From Roseicyclus salinarum (lineage in GTDB: Bacteria; Pseudomonadota; Alphaproteobacteria; Rhodobacterales; Rhodobacteraceae), in assembly GCF_029624655.1 (NCBI RefSeq), contig NZ_JARRSA010000033.1, positions 1 through 40,183 on the forward strand: a stretch of DNA of 40,183 bases, in the 5' to 3' direction. The notes under the pieces were generated by a model. The model had not been told where the DNA came from, did not search any database, and was given only the letters and a program-made list of their open reading frames with translations. Both the position numbers and the translations under genes were made by a program. This document shows positions 5,673 through 14,198 of the stretch, in pieces. Positions within the stretch are counted from its first letter, which is position 1. The number at the start of each line of letters is the position of its first letter.

Positions 5673-5725
5673 CACACGGGCAACAACAGAGCCGAACGGC
5701 CGCAATCGTCACAAAGGAGACCGAC

Positions 5726-6364
5726 ATGACAGCACAGGAGAAGATCGCGGTGAAGCACAGCAGCATCGCTGCCGCTCTGACCGCCGCGCAGATGCAGATG
5801 GGCAAGGCCCTGAAGTCTGCGAAGAACCCGCACTTCAAGACGAACTACGCCGACCTCACGAGCGTCATGGACGCCTGCCTGCCCGCGCTGAACGCCAACG
5901 GCATCGCCGTCGTTCAGCCGACCACCGATGACGAGAACGGCCGCTACGTCGAGACCGTCCTGATCCACGGCGAGAGCGGGCAGGAGCTCCGCTGCCGCGT
6001 GCCGCTCATCGTCCAGAAAAATGACATGCAGGGCTATGGCTCGGCCGTCACCTACGCTCGCCGCTACGGCCTCATGTCGATGGCCGGGATCGCGCCCGAG
6101 GACGACGACGGACACGCTGCCGCGCAGGCCGCGCCGAAGCGTGAGGAGCCGCGCCGCGACATCGGGCCGGATCAGGCAGCCGTTGAGGCGGCCGTGTCTA
6201 CTCTGAATGCCGCCACGAACCTTGACGCGCTCAAGGGCATCTTCACCGGCCTCGCGCGTCCTGTGCAGGGCCACCCCGACGTCATCAAGGCCAAGGACGA
6301 CCGGAAGGCCGCGCTTGATGCGCAGCCGAACGCCGACTTGGCCCACGATGAAATTCCGTACTGA
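5726..6364 (+). CDS. erf: ERF-family single-strand annealing protein
   Basis: This 212-residue protein has the ERF signature GSAVTYARRYGLMSMAGIAPEDDDG at about 104-128 and the upstream FKTNYADLTSVMDACLPALNANGI segment typical of the family. ERF proteins form rings on single-stranded DNA, anneal complementary strands and circularise or recombine phage genomes. AAAGGAGA precedes the ATG. The C-terminus ends acidic (AHDEIPY), resembling SSB-type tips. It is the first gene after the terminator and begins the recombination block. Confidence 0.9.
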   Translation: MTAQEKIAVKHSSIAAALTAAQMQMGKALKSAKNPHFKTNYADLTSVMDACLPALNANGIAVVQPTTDDENGRYVETVLIHGESGQELRCRVPLIVQKNDMQGYGSAVTYARRYGLMSMAGIAPEDDDGHAAAQAAPKREEPRRDIGPDQAAVEAAVSTLNAATNLDALKGIFTGLARPVQGHPDVIKAKDDRKAALDAQPNADLAHDEIPY

Positions 6365-6375
6365 GGGAGGTCGAC

Positions 6376-7071
6376 ATGATGGACGGAAACCCCGCGCCCC
6401 GCGATCACAACAACCCGCCCGACAGCATCGACGAGGCTCTGGTCCCTTACGGCGACTTCATCACGGAGGCCGAGGGCTGGCTTGATGGTGAGCCCGTCAC
6501 GACCGAAGGCCAGATGCAGGTGGTCGACGAGCTCCTGAAGCAGATCAAGGCTGCAGAGAAGGCTGTGAAGGCCGCAGAGGAGAGCGAGGCCAAGCCGCTC
6601 TATGACGCCTGGAAGGCCTGCAAGGCACGGTTCGCACCGACGCTCGATGATCTCGGCCGTCTCAAGAAGGGCCTCGTGGCGCTCGTCGATGGGTTTAAGC
6701 GCCAGCTCGCCGCCGAGCGCGCCAAGGAAGAAGCCGCAAAGCGCGCAGCTGCGGAGAAGGCTCGCCGTGAAGCGGAGGAACGGGCCCGGCAAGCCGACGC
6801 ATCCGACATCGAGGCGCAGCGCAAAGCCGCCGAGGCCAAGGCCGCGGCAGACGCCGCGCAGGAGGAGGCCAGAGCTGCCGCGAGGGATCAGGTGAAGGGC
6901 CTGCGCACGGTCACGAAGTACGAGATCGACGACCACAAAGCCGCGCTTCACGACATCGCCCGAAACGACCGCGAGGCGATCACTGCGTTCATCGAGGACT
7001 ATGTCCGCCGCCGTCACAAGGACCGCGACATCGATGGTGTCCGCGTCTGGCAGGAAAAGGTGGCGTTCTAA
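6376..7071 (+). CDS. Coiled-coil protein of the recombination block
   Basis: This 231-residue protein has a long Ala/Glu/Lys/Arg-rich coiled coil (about 110-180) and a C-terminal globular segment ending DGVRVWQEKVAF. Similar proteins often sit beside ERF or RecT genes in phages. Catalytic motifs are not seen. GGGAGG precedes the ATG. A structural or accessory role in recombination is inferred from place only. Confidence 0.65.
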   Translation: MMDGNPAPRDHNNPPDSIDEALVPYGDFITEAEGWLDGEPVTTEGQMQVVDELLKQIKAAEKAVKAAEESEAKPLYDAWKACKARFAPTLDDLGRLKKGLVALVDGFKRQLAAERAKEEAAKRAAAEKARREAEERARQADASDIEAQRKAAEAKAAADAAQEEARAAARDQVKGLRTVTKYEIDDHKAALHDIARNDREAITAFIEDYVRRRHKDRDIDGVRVWQEKVAF

Positions 7072-7523
7072 TGCCGACCAAGGTCCTTCGCGAACCCACG
7101 CATGTAGAGGCTCTGGCCCGCCTTCTGGCGGACCGGAAGCTTCCGCTGACTGTGTCATGGGCGCAGGGCGCGACGCGATCCTCACTTCAGAACCGGCTGG
7201 CGCAACGGTGGTTCACCGACATCGCCATGCAGACCGGTGACCGGACGCACGAAGACGTTCGGGCAGAGTGCAAGCTCACCATCGGCGTACCGATCCTCAG
7301 GGCAGAGAACGAAGCGTTCCGAGTGTCCTATGACCGGACGATGAAGGGCCTTGATTGCGAGCAGAAGATAGAAGCGATCAAGGCCTTCGACCTGCCGGTC
7401 ACGCGGCTCATGACCGTCTCGCAGATGACCGCATTCATGGATGAGATGCAGCGCACCTGGACGTCGCGCGGCATCGTCCTCACCGACCCCGAGGCGCTGA
7501 AGTATCAGGAGGAGTTCGCATGA
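7071..7523 (+). CDS. NinB/Orf-like recombination protein (putative)
   Basis: This 150-residue protein contains a LPLTVSWAQG strand, then RSSLQNRLAQRWFTDIA, resembling the RSLDQNRKLW motif of lambda NinB, a recombination mediator that binds single-stranded DNA. The remainder (ECKLTIGVPIL ... MTVSQMTAFMDEMQ ... GIVLTDPE) follows the same general layout. It starts in a TAATG overlap with the coiled-coil gene and lies between ERF and HNH/RusA, consistent with this role. Confidence 0.6.
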   Translation: MPTKVLREPTHVEALARLLADRKLPLTVSWAQGATRSSLQNRLAQRWFTDIAMQTGDRTHEDVRAECKLTIGVPILRAENEAFRVSYDRTMKGLDCEQKIEAIKAFDLPVTRLMTVSQMTAFMDEMQRTWTSRGIVLTDPEALKYQEEFA

Positions 7524-7873
7524 CCCGGCGCATGTCCATGACGCGCCGCGTGCGGATTTTCGAGGCCGCTGAGGGCGTTTGCCACATCTGTGGGCACGTC
7601 ATCGACGGCACTCGCGAGGCTTGGGACGTGGATCATGTGGTGCCCTACGCCCTGACCCGCGACGATAGCGACGACAACCTGCGGCCGGCGCATGAGCTCT
7701 GTCACCGCGGCACGGGTTCCAAGACCTCGGACGATGTGGCCCGGATCGCCAAGGCGAAGCGGGTGCGCGCAAAGCACATCGGCGCGGCAAGGCCAAAGTC
7801 CACAATTCCCGGCTCTAAGGGCTCGAAGTGGAAGCGCCGCCTCGACGGCAAGACTGTGCGGAGGGACGCATGA
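7520..7873 (+). CDS. HNH endonuclease
   Basis: This 117-residue protein has an HNH fold: zinc-type C21-x2-C24 (CHIC), the D38-H39 pair (DVDHVVP), N53 (DDNLRPAH), H58, and C61-H62. The C-terminus is very basic (KGSKWKRRLDGKTVRRDA). It is embedded in the replication block rather than next to terminase. It could process recombination intermediates or be a homing-type nuclease. ATGA overlaps join it to both neighbours. Confidence 0.88.
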   Translation: MTRRMSMTRRVRIFEAAEGVCHICGHVIDGTREAWDVDHVVPYALTRDDSDDNLRPAHELCHRGTGSKTSDDVARIAKAKRVRAKHIGAARPKSTIPGSKGSKWKRRLDGKTVRRDA

Positions 7874-8067
7874 CGCCGCGCGATCTCTCCTATGTGCCGA
7901 CGCTTGCCAACCTCGATGAGGTGTCTGGCGTCTGTCTTGCCGTCGACTGCGGCGTAATCCCTCGGCTCCTTCCATACGAGATCGAGGCGCTTGAACGCCG
8001 GGCTCGCGAGATTGGCGGCAAGGGCGTTGCCAATCTCGTGGCCGAGATCCGCAGGAGGTCCGCATGA
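7870..8067 (+). CDS. Small hypothetical protein
   Basis: This 65-residue protein starts MTPRDLSYVPTL and ends with a helical RRAREIGGKGVANLVAEIRRRSA segment. It is coupled by ATGA on both sides between HNH and a small HTH gene. No family recognised. Confidence 0.6.
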   Translation: MTPRDLSYVPTLANLDEVSGVCLAVDCGVIPRLLPYEIEALERRAREIGGKGVANLVAEIRRRSA

Positions 8068-8270
8068 GCGCCGTCTCCAAGGGTTCGAGGGTTCGCGTGC
8101 GCCACGTTCCGCGAGAGCGTGACGACCAAGTCCTGCAGTGGCTCGATTTGCACCTCAACAAGGGTGTGTCCATGGCCGAGATCGCGCGCCGCGAGGGCCT
8201 CGCCGGCTGGCAGACCGTTCAGCAAGCGCTGCGCCCGATCATCAAGGAAATGGAGGTCGGCAATGCCTGA
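8064..8270 (+). CDS. Small HTH-like protein
   Basis: This 68-residue protein has a basic N-terminus and a plausible helix-turn-helix at about 36-58 (VSMAEIARREGLAGWQTVQQAL). It may bind DNA near the replication genes or regulate the block. Its end overlaps the RusA start, whose ribosome site GGAGGT lies inside this gene. Confidence 0.6.
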   Translation: MSAVSKGSRVRVRHVPRERDDQVLQWLDLHLNKGVSMAEIARREGLAGWQTVQQALRPIIKEMEVGNA

Positions 8271-8748
8271 GTTCACCCTTACGCTTCCCATGCCGCCTTC
8301 CGTGAATGCGCTTTACATCGGCCGAGGCACTTCCAAACGAAAGCACCCGAATTACGCCGCGTGGTCGGACGAGGCGGGTTGGCGGATCAATGAGGAGCGT
8401 GCGGCTGGCCGGTTCTCCGCGCTCACCGCTAAGTGCTGGTACTGGACCGATGTTCGCCTGCCGGCGAACCATATCGGCGACAGCGACAACCGACTGAAAG
8501 CGCTGCACGACCTGCTCCACAAGATGCACGCAACGCCCGACGACCAGTGGCTTCTCGGAGGCACCTACATGCGCTGCGCCGAGGTGGCCTCGGGGACTTG
8601 CATTGTCCACGCGCGGTCCGTGCCGAACGGTCCTGTCGAGGTGGCCGATCAGGCTCGCTTCCTGGCTACGCGCCTCGCGCCCGAAATCGGCGACTGGAAG
8701 CAGATCGGCGCCGTCGCCCGCGAAATGGTTCGGGGGACAGTGAAATGA
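8263..8748 (+). CDS. rusA: RusA-family Holliday junction resolvase
   Basis: This 161-residue protein has the RusA layout: PMPPSVNALY at the N-terminus (9-18), the acidic catalytic cluster GDSDNRLKALHDLL (D73, D75, N76) and a second acidic pair TPDD (D93, D94). RusA dimers cut four-way junctions formed in phage recombination and replication, before packaging. It is somewhat longer than E. coli RusA (120) because of about 40 extra residues at the C-terminus. GGAGGT lies 6 nt before the ATG. Confidence 0.88.
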   Translation: MPEFTLTLPMPPSVNALYIGRGTSKRKHPNYAAWSDEAGWRINEERAAGRFSALTAKCWYWTDVRLPANHIGDSDNRLKALHDLLHKMHATPDDQWLLGGTYMRCAEVASGTCIVHARSVPNGPVEVADQARFLATRLAPEIGDWKQIGAVAREMVRGTVK

Positions 8749-9740
8749 TCGCAGGAGCAAAGCGGTTGAAAATCAAGATCAATGACATTCGCACGGACGG
8801 CGGAACGCAGTCCCGAGCGGCCATCAACGACGAGACGGTGACGGACTACGCCGAGGCGCTGGACGGTGGCGCGGAGTTTCCGCAGATCGTCGTCGTGTTT
8901 GACGGATCGGCCTACTGGCTGGCCGATGGCTTCCACCGACATGCCGCCTATGCGCGGGCCGGGCGGGCCGAGATCCCGGCGCTTGTGCTGCAGGGGACGC
9001 GGCGCGACGCCATTCTCAAGAGCGTCGGCGCGAACGCTGCGCACGGCCTGCGCCGCACGAACGACGACAAGCGTCGCGCGGTGACGGTGCTGCTGACCGA
9101 CTCGGAATGGTCGGCATGGAGCAATCGCGAGATCGCGCGACAGTGCTGCGTCTCGGACGTGTTCGTGGCGAAGGTCCGCGCCGATCTATCTGCAAACGGT
9201 TTGCAGATGCCGACTGAGCGCACAGTCGAGCGCGGCGGAAAGGTCTACACTCAAGACACCACGAAGATCGGCAAGGCGAAGGGGGGCGATCGCGTCAAGA
9301 CCCCTGCCGAGCCGAAGGAACCCGCCGCGCCTGCGTCCCTTGGCGATGGCGCCAGGCAAGAGGCCGCGAGTGCAACCGCGGCCCCTGCAGACTCCCCCAC
9401 AGACCCCCACGCCGCCGCGCGCAAGGGCCTGTCCTCCCTTACCCGCGAGGGGCTGGAGGACGAGGTGATTGGGCTGCGCGAGGCGGTGGCCGACGAGAAG
9501 GCCAAGCGCAAGAAGGCTGAGGCTGAACGCGACGACTTCAAGTCGAAGTGGCAGGAGGCTCTCGCCGGAGACGACATGGGCCGGGCGCTCGGCAACGCAC
9601 AGCGACAGCGGGACACTGCCAAGGGTCGCCTCGACGAGGAGCTCGCAAAGAACGCGCGCCAAGGACGCCGCATCAAGGTCCTCGAGGCCGAGATCGCGAA
9701 GCTGACGCGGGCGCGGGAAAACGAGATCGTTGAGCTGTGA
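8745..9740 (+). CDS. ParB-fold protein with C-terminal coiled coil
   Basis: This 331-residue protein has a ParB N-terminal domain with the DGFHR signature (61-65). A HTH-like segment follows (SNREIARQCCVSDVFVAKVRADL, about 128-150), then a Pro/Ala linker (180-225) and a coiled coil to the C-terminus. This domain order resembles ParB-like regulators found in phage replication modules. No ParA is present. It is a second ParB-fold protein, distinct from that at 1944-2792. The start is set by an ATGA overlap with rusA. Confidence 0.8.
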   Translation: MIAGAKRLKIKINDIRTDGGTQSRAAINDETVTDYAEALDGGAEFPQIVVVFDGSAYWLADGFHRHAAYARAGRAEIPALVLQGTRRDAILKSVGANAAHGLRRTNDDKRRAVTVLLTDSEWSAWSNREIARQCCVSDVFVAKVRADLSANGLQMPTERTVERGGKVYTQDTTKIGKAKGGDRVKTPAEPKEPAAPASLGDGARQEAASATAAPADSPTDPHAAARKGLSSLTREGLEDEVIGLREAVADEKAKRKKAEAERDDFKSKWQEALAGDDMGRALGNAQRQRDTAKGRLDEELAKNARQGRRIKVLEAEIAKLTRARENEIVEL

Positions 9741-9997
9741 GCGTTCTGGATCGCATCCACGCCCACGGTGGCGAGGTCGTACGCGATCGCTGGCGGTTCA
9801 CGGTTCGGCGTGGCCGCATGACCGACGATCAGCTGGCGAAGCTTCGCAATCCTCGATGGAAGCGTGCGCTCATGCGCGAGGTATGGCCGGAGGTCGACGA
9901 TTTCGAGGAACGGGCGGCAATTCGGGAATTCGATGGCGGGCAGAGCCGACAGGAGGCCGAGGCCGCGGCTTACGAGGAGGTCATGGCACGATGCTGA
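9737..9997 (+). CDS. Small hypothetical protein
   Basis: This 86-residue protein starts at a GTG in a GTGA overlap with the ParB-fold gene and runs 7 bp into the helicase gene. The sequence is Trp- and Arg-rich (DRWRFTVRRGRMT, WKRALMREVWPEVDDF). Similar short proteins occur before phage helicases; function unknown. Confidence 0.6.
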   Translation: MSVLDRIHAHGGEVVRDRWRFTVRRGRMTDDQLAKLRNPRWKRALMREVWPEVDDFEERAAIREFDGGQSRQEAEAAAYEEVMARC

Positions 9998-11559
9998 ACT
10001 TCACTCCCGCGCGCGAGATCCAGCTTCGCGACTATCAGGCTGCGGCGATCGACGCGCTTCGTGACGGCATCCGGGCCGGGAAGCGCCGCCAGATCCTCTG
10101 CGCGACGACAGGCGCCGGCAAGACCGTGATGGCCGCGCATCTGATGCGCGAGGCGGACCGCAAGGGCTCCTACGCGGTGTTCCTGGTCGACCGCGTTGCC
10201 CTGGTCAACCAGACCTCCGCGACGATGGACGACTACGGCATCCGACACGGCGTCCTGCAGGGCCAGCACCCGCGCTACGCGCCGCGCGAGAACGTCCAGG
10301 TGGCCTCGATCCAGACACTCGCCCGCCGGTTTCTGCCGCGTGACCCGGCGCTGATCGTCTATGACGAATGCCACGCGCAATACCAGTCGACGCTGGCCTA
10401 CATCGCCGCCAATCCGCAGGCCGTAGTCGTCGGCCTTACCGCGACGCCTTTCACGAAGGGCATGGGCAACCATTGGGACGACGTAGTGAACGTCATTCCC
10501 ACGCGCGAGCTGATCTGCGGCGGTCACCTGATCGAGCCGACCATCTACGTCGCGCGCTCACCGGAGGACGCTGACCTCGGCCTTAACAGCTACGGCGAGT
10601 TCTCGGACCATTCGGCAGAAGCCGCTGGCATCCAGATCATCGGCGACGTGGTGACCGAGTGGCAGGCGAAGGTGCACGAGCATTTCGGCGGGCCGGTCAA
10701 GACGATTGTCTTCTCGCCCACCGTCGAGCACGGGCGGGAGCTCTGCGCCGCCTTCAACGCTGCCGGATACAACTTCCAGCAGGTCAGCTACCTCGATCGC
10801 TCTGACGACGAACGCGCCGAGAAGATCGCAGAGTTCCGACGCCCTGACAGCACCATTCATGGCCTCGTCTCCTGCGGCGTGCTGACGAAGGGCTTCGATG
10901 TGCCGGACGTGCGCTGCGGGATTTCCTGCAAGCCCTACCGCAAGAGCCTGTCGAGCCACATGCAGGAGGTCGGCCGGGTGATGCGAACCCATGCGGACAG
11001 CGGCAAGGACAAGGCCCTGTGGCTCTGCCACTCGGGCAATGTGGAGCGGTTCGCGCTGGACATGTTCGACGTGTGGGACAACGGCGTCGGTCCGCTCGAC
11101 AGCGCCACGAAGCGCGACAGCACGCCCCGCGAGCGCGGCGAGACCGTGCGCGAGAAGGTCGTCTGCCAGGAATGCGCCGGCGCGATGCGCGGGCCGACCT
11201 GCATGGGCTGCGGGTGGGAGCGGCCGGCGCGCTCCGGAATCAACGCTGTCGAGGGCGAGCTGCACGAATTCAAGCTTCCCGATGCAATGGAGCCGCGCGC
11301 AGGGCTTCGGGCGGATTGCCTAAAGGATCCCCGCTCAATCTGGACGGCGGCGCTGCATTACACCGCAGGCGCCACCAGGAAGGGCGAAGATCACGCCCGC
11401 CGGTGGGCCTATGGGGTGTTCCGCGGCGTCTACCCGAACGCGAAGCTGCCGTTTGGCTGGTACGACATGGGGATCCCCATGTCGGCAGATCCGAACGCGC
11501 TGTCGCTCGTCGAGCGCGAGATCAAGCGGTTCCGCAAGAACAACCGGAGAGCGGCATGA
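9991..11559 (+). CDS. SF2 DEAD/DEAH-box helicase
   Basis: This 522-residue superfamily-2 helicase has a Q-motif-like LRDYQAAAIDAL, Walker A TTGAGKT (39-45), Walker B DECH (125-128), motif III TATPF, and motif VI QEVGRVMR in the second RecA domain. A four-cysteine zinc-finger-like CQECAGAMRGPTCMGC lies in the C-terminal third. The closest general type is the phage replicative or recombination helicase related to UvsW/RecQ-like and restriction-helicase folds. GAGGAGG precedes the start. It is the only helicase seen, so it probably opens DNA for replication or drives branch migration. Confidence 0.88.
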   Translation: MLNFTPAREIQLRDYQAAAIDALRDGIRAGKRRQILCATTGAGKTVMAAHLMREADRKGSYAVFLVDRVALVNQTSATMDDYGIRHGVLQGQHPRYAPRENVQVASIQTLARRFLPRDPALIVYDECHAQYQSTLAYIAANPQAVVVGLTATPFTKGMGNHWDDVVNVIPTRELICGGHLIEPTIYVARSPEDADLGLNSYGEFSDHSAEAAGIQIIGDVVTEWQAKVHEHFGGPVKTIVFSPTVEHGRELCAAFNAAGYNFQQVSYLDRSDDERAEKIAEFRRPDSTIHGLVSCGVLTKGFDVPDVRCGISCKPYRKSLSSHMQEVGRVMRTHADSGKDKALWLCHSGNVERFALDMFDVWDNGVGPLDSATKRDSTPRERGETVREKVVCQECAGAMRGPTCMGCGWERPARSGINAVEGELHEFKLPDAMEPRAGLRADCLKDPRSIWTAALHYTAGATRKGEDHARRWAYGVFRGVYPNAKLPFGWYDMGIPMSADPNALSLVEREIKRFRKNNRRAA

Positions 11560-12182
11560 ACGCCCGCGCCGACATTTCGCAGCAGAAGGCCCAGCACGAG
11601 GCTGCCCGCAGCGCCATGGTGCGGGCGCTGGATGCCGCTGTAGCAGCCTCAGAGCAGTTCCCCGGCGGCCGTGCTGCCTTGGGCGAGTGCTTGGCCATCT
11701 GCCTCGACCACGTGGCCGCTGGTGCGCCTCCTGCGACGGGCTTCGGGGATATCCGCGAGGATGCCTCATGGTGGGCCGACTGCGCCACGCCGCAGGAGCT
11801 CGAAGCCTACGCCGCTGCGATCCTCCGCCGGATCACCCGCGCCACATTCGCGGAAAGCGCCCGCAAGCGCCTCCTCGTGGCCCTGTGGGAGAGCCTGGAC
11901 GAGCCGCAGCGCACTGCCTTCCTCGCCAAGGTCGCCCCGCAGGCGCCGGGTGAGCGCACAGAGGGCGACCGGTTTGCTGCCGTCATGGCCGCCGTAAACC
12001 CGCGCAGCTACGATCTGACACGGGCCGAAGGGCGCGCCGACTTCGACAAGGCCCTCCGTTGGGCCGTCTCGCGTTTCTGTGGCGCTGACGAGCAGCTTGC
12101 GAGGCACGTCGGCGCAATGGTGGAGGAATGGCGGCGCGAGCTGATCTGGCCGAAGGGCAAGGATGGAGGGCCGCCAACCTGA
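11556..12182 (+). CDS. Hypothetical protein of the replication block
   Basis: This 208-residue, Ala-rich helical soluble protein starts MNARADISQQKAQHEAAR in an ATGA overlap with the helicase gene. Two helical regions (about 5-60 and 80-160) precede a C-terminal segment ending EWRRELIWPKGKDGG. No motif recognised. Coupling suggests a partner of the helicase, such as a loader, but this is speculation. Confidence 0.6.
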   Translation: MNARADISQQKAQHEAARSAMVRALDAAVAASEQFPGGRAALGECLAICLDHVAAGAPPATGFGDIREDASWWADCATPQELEAYAAAILRRITRATFAESARKRLLVALWESLDEPQRTAFLAKVAPQAPGERTEGDRFAAVMAAVNPRSYDLTRAEGRADFDKALRWAVSRFCGADEQLARHVGAMVEEWRRELIWPKGKDGGPPT

Positions 12183-12545
12183 GAAAGAGGCGACCCCGCG
12201 CGCCGAAGCTACGCGGGGCCATATCTGGTGGACGGTTTACGAGACGGTGGCACCAGTTGTGGACAGCCTACCACGGGGCGGGGCCAAGGCAAAGCGCAGT
12301 CCGAAAGACCGAAGCGCGGCCCCCGGGGGAAGCACCTCCCTCGAAAGTAGCGGTCAACCTCGCCGGGCAGGTGCACGCCACGGCAGGGCCAATGCGACGG
12401 CGCGGCTCCGGCCAGCAAGATCGCGGAGGCATGGGGACCAACCTCGGCAATTCGCCGGGGCTGGTCGTCCTATGCCTTCAGCTCAGACGCTCTCCAGCCA
12501 GCAAGACTGGAGATAGATAGTAGATAGAACGGAGATGAAACGGAG
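12183..12545 (+). other. 363-bp gap before ssb, no clear gene
   Basis: No frame is convincing. A 117-residue frame from ATG 12163 and a 130-residue frame from ATG 12128 are both open, but neither resembles a known protein and both are Arg/Gly/Pro-rich as chance frames in GC-rich DNA are. Visible structure includes CCCCGCG/CGCGGGG arms (12194-12217 region), a CTCCAG/CTGGAG hairpin (12492-12512), and an AT-richer GATAGATAGTAGATAG run with duplicated CGGAGATGA just before ssb. It could hold a leader, an origin or a degraded gene. Confidence 0.4.
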
Positions 12546-13010
12546 ATGAGCTCAGTCAACAAGGTGATCCTGATCGGAAATCTCGGGCGAGATCCCGAGG
12601 TTCGGTCATTCCAGAACGGCGGCAAGGTCTGCAACCTTCGGATCGCCACGTCGGAGAAATGGAAGGACCGCAACACCGGCGAGCGTCGAGAGCGGACCGA
12701 GTGGCACACCGTGGCGATCTTTGCCGAAGGGCTTGTCGGTCTCGCGGAGCAGTATCTCCGCAAGGGATCGAAGGTCTACGTCGAGGGCCAGCTCGAGACC
12801 CGAAAGTGGCAGGACCAGTCGGGAGCAGATCGCTACTCCACAGAGGTCGTCCTGCGCCCCTTCAGCGGCACGCTGACATTCCTCGACGCGCGCGACGGAA
12901 GCGATGGCGGAGAGCGTGGCCGAAATTCCGACCGCGGAAACGGCTACGGCGATCAGGCCGGAGCAGGCGGCTACGGCGGCAGCGACATGGACGACGAGAT
13001 CCCGTTCTGA
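12546..13010 (+). CDS. ssb: Single-stranded DNA-binding protein
   Basis: This 154-residue SSB has an OB fold of normal length: [16 protein letters not shown] (5-20), then [11 protein letters not shown] ... [41 protein letters not shown] Gly-rich linker and the conserved acidic tip DMDDEIPF follow. SSB coats single-stranded DNA in replication and recombination and recruits partners by the tip. CGGAG precedes the ATG, within a duplicated CGGAGATGA stretch. Confidence 0.95.
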   Translation: MSSVNKVILIGNLGRDPEVRSFQNGGKVCNLRIATSEKWKDRNTGERRERTEWHTVAIFAEGLVGLAEQYLRKGSKVYVEGQLETRKWQDQSGADRYSTEVVLRPFSGTLTFLDARDGSDGGERGRNSDRGNGYGDQAGAGGYGGSDMDDEIPF

Positions 13011-13030
13011 TGGGCATGCAGGGGGCAGTA

Positions 13031-13549
13031 ATGGGCAAGACAGCAGGGCGGAAGCGAAAGGCGGCATCGAAGAAGGCCGTCACGCTTCCGCAGTTTACTG
13101 GCGATCACGGGACTGGCACGGCCGCAGCCATGGCGCAGACATTCCTGGAACCGATGAAGAACGACGACGGCAAGCCGGATCCGAACAAGCGCGCGCGCCG
13201 CCGGAGGATCGAGGTGATCGATCACCTGACCTCGCTCTCTCTCCGGCAATACCAGGCCGCCCGCGAGATCCGGGACGCCTACTGTCAGTGCGAGAAGCTT
13301 TCCTCGGGATCCCCACTCAAGGAGCAGGTGGACAGCTCTGCGCGACCGGACGCCACGATGGCGATTCAAGTCGACGCCATGTCCAGACTGCGCCGGGCGA
13401 TGAAGATGGTACCGAACCACATGCGCCCCATTGTCGAGGCCGTGTGCTGGCACAACACGCAGATCAAGGACCTTCCGGTCACGCGAGGTGTAGCGATCTC
13501 GACATTGCAGGGCGCAATGACTTGTGTCGCGAACCACCTGAGGTATTGA
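13031..13549 (+). CDS. Putative late-gene regulator (HTH)
   Basis: This 172-residue protein has a basic N-terminus, a segment SLRQYQAAREIRDAYCQCEKL reminiscent of DUF6456-type alphaproteobacterial phage proteins, and a C-terminal sigma-region-4-like HTH (VEAVCWHNTQIKDLPVTRGVAISTLQGAM, about 137-165). It is the last gene before a terminator and the terminase genes, the place of Q or ArpU-type late activators. GGGGG lies before ATG 13031; ATG 13010 is an alternative giving seven more residues. Confidence 0.55.
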   Translation: MGKTAGRKRKAASKKAVTLPQFTGDHGTGTAAAMAQTFLEPMKNDDGKPDPNKRARRRRIEVIDHLTSLSLRQYQAAREIRDAYCQCEKLSSGSPLKEQVDSSARPDATMAIQVDAMSRLRRAMKMVPNHMRPIVEAVCWHNTQIKDLPVTRGVAISTLQGAMTCVANHLRY

Positions 13550-13587
13550 CCGGAAACCAAAACCACCATAGAAATTGATCATCGGAG

Positions 13588-13616
13588 AGGCGCGTCGGGA
13601 AACCTGCGCGCCTTTT
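13588..13616 (+). terminator. Rho-independent terminator before the late genes
   Basis: AGGCGCG (13588-13594) pairs with CGCGCCT (13607-13613) around a 12-nt loop, followed by TTTT. It lies between the putative late regulator and terminase small subunit, so packaging and head genes need either read-through or a promoter nearby. Confidence 0.78.
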
Positions 13617-13661
13617 CTCATGGGCGGGATGCCCACCATCATCCAAGACGGGAAGTCGAAG

Positions 13662-14198
13662 ATGGCGCTCACCGCAAGGCAAGCGCGCTTTGTCGAGGAA
13701 TACCTCATCGACCTGAACGCGACCCAAGCGGCGATCAGGGCTGGATACAGCGAAAAGACAGCAAGGTCTCAGGGCCAGCGTCTGTTGACAAACGTTGACG
13801 TCGAGACGGCGATCCAGGAGGGAAAGGCAAGGCGCTCGGAAAGGACAGAGGTCACTCAAGACCGCGTGATTGCCGAGCTGGCAAAGATCGGGTTCTCGGA
13901 CGTGCGCCGCATGCTGACGCCATCCGGAAGCCTTCTCAACCCAGCTGACATGGGCGACGAAATCGCGGGCGCGATCGCCTCAGTTGAGGTGGTGACGAAG
14001 CGCCTTCCCGGCGCCGAGGGCGAGGCCGAGGTCGAGTACGTCAACAAGATCCGCATGTGGGACAAGAAGGGCGCACTCGAGACGCTTCTCAAGCACCTTG
14101 GGGGCATGCCCGACGAAGACGACGCCCCGGCCCTGAACATCACTATCACCTCGGATGCTCCGGTGTCGGATGTCCGGGTCACACGCCATCAGGGTTAG
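13662..14198 (+). CDS. terS: Terminase small subunit
   Basis: This 178-residue protein has the terminase_2-type start LTARQARFVEEYLIDLNATQAAIRAGYSEKTARSQGQRLLTN, an HTH that recognises the packaging site. Helical and C-terminal parts follow (RVIAELAKIGFSDVRRMLTPSG; KGALETLLKHLGG). It guides the large subunit to phage DNA. ATG 13662 is chosen because the family usually starts at this LTxRQ segment and GGGAAG lies upstream; ATG 13629 would add 11 residues. It overlaps terL. Confidence 0.88.
   Translation: MALTARQARFVEEYLIDLNATQAAIRAGYSEKTARSQGQRLLTNVDVETAIQEGKARRSERTEVTQDRVIAELAKIGFSDVRRMLTPSGSLLNPADMGDEIAGAIASVEVVTKRLPGAEGEAEVEYVNKIRMWDKKGALETLLKHLGGMPDEDDAPALNITITSDAPVSDVRVTRHQG

Noticed and set aside
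5629-5931. 100-residue frame from GTG 5629
   Set aside because: It runs through the terminator stem and then out of frame inside the ERF gene.
12163-12516. 117-residue frame in the gap before ssb (and a competing 130-residue frame from 12128)
   Set aside because: No recognisable protein features, no clear ribosome site, and the two frames compete without a codon-position signal in favour of either. Left as an unassigned region.
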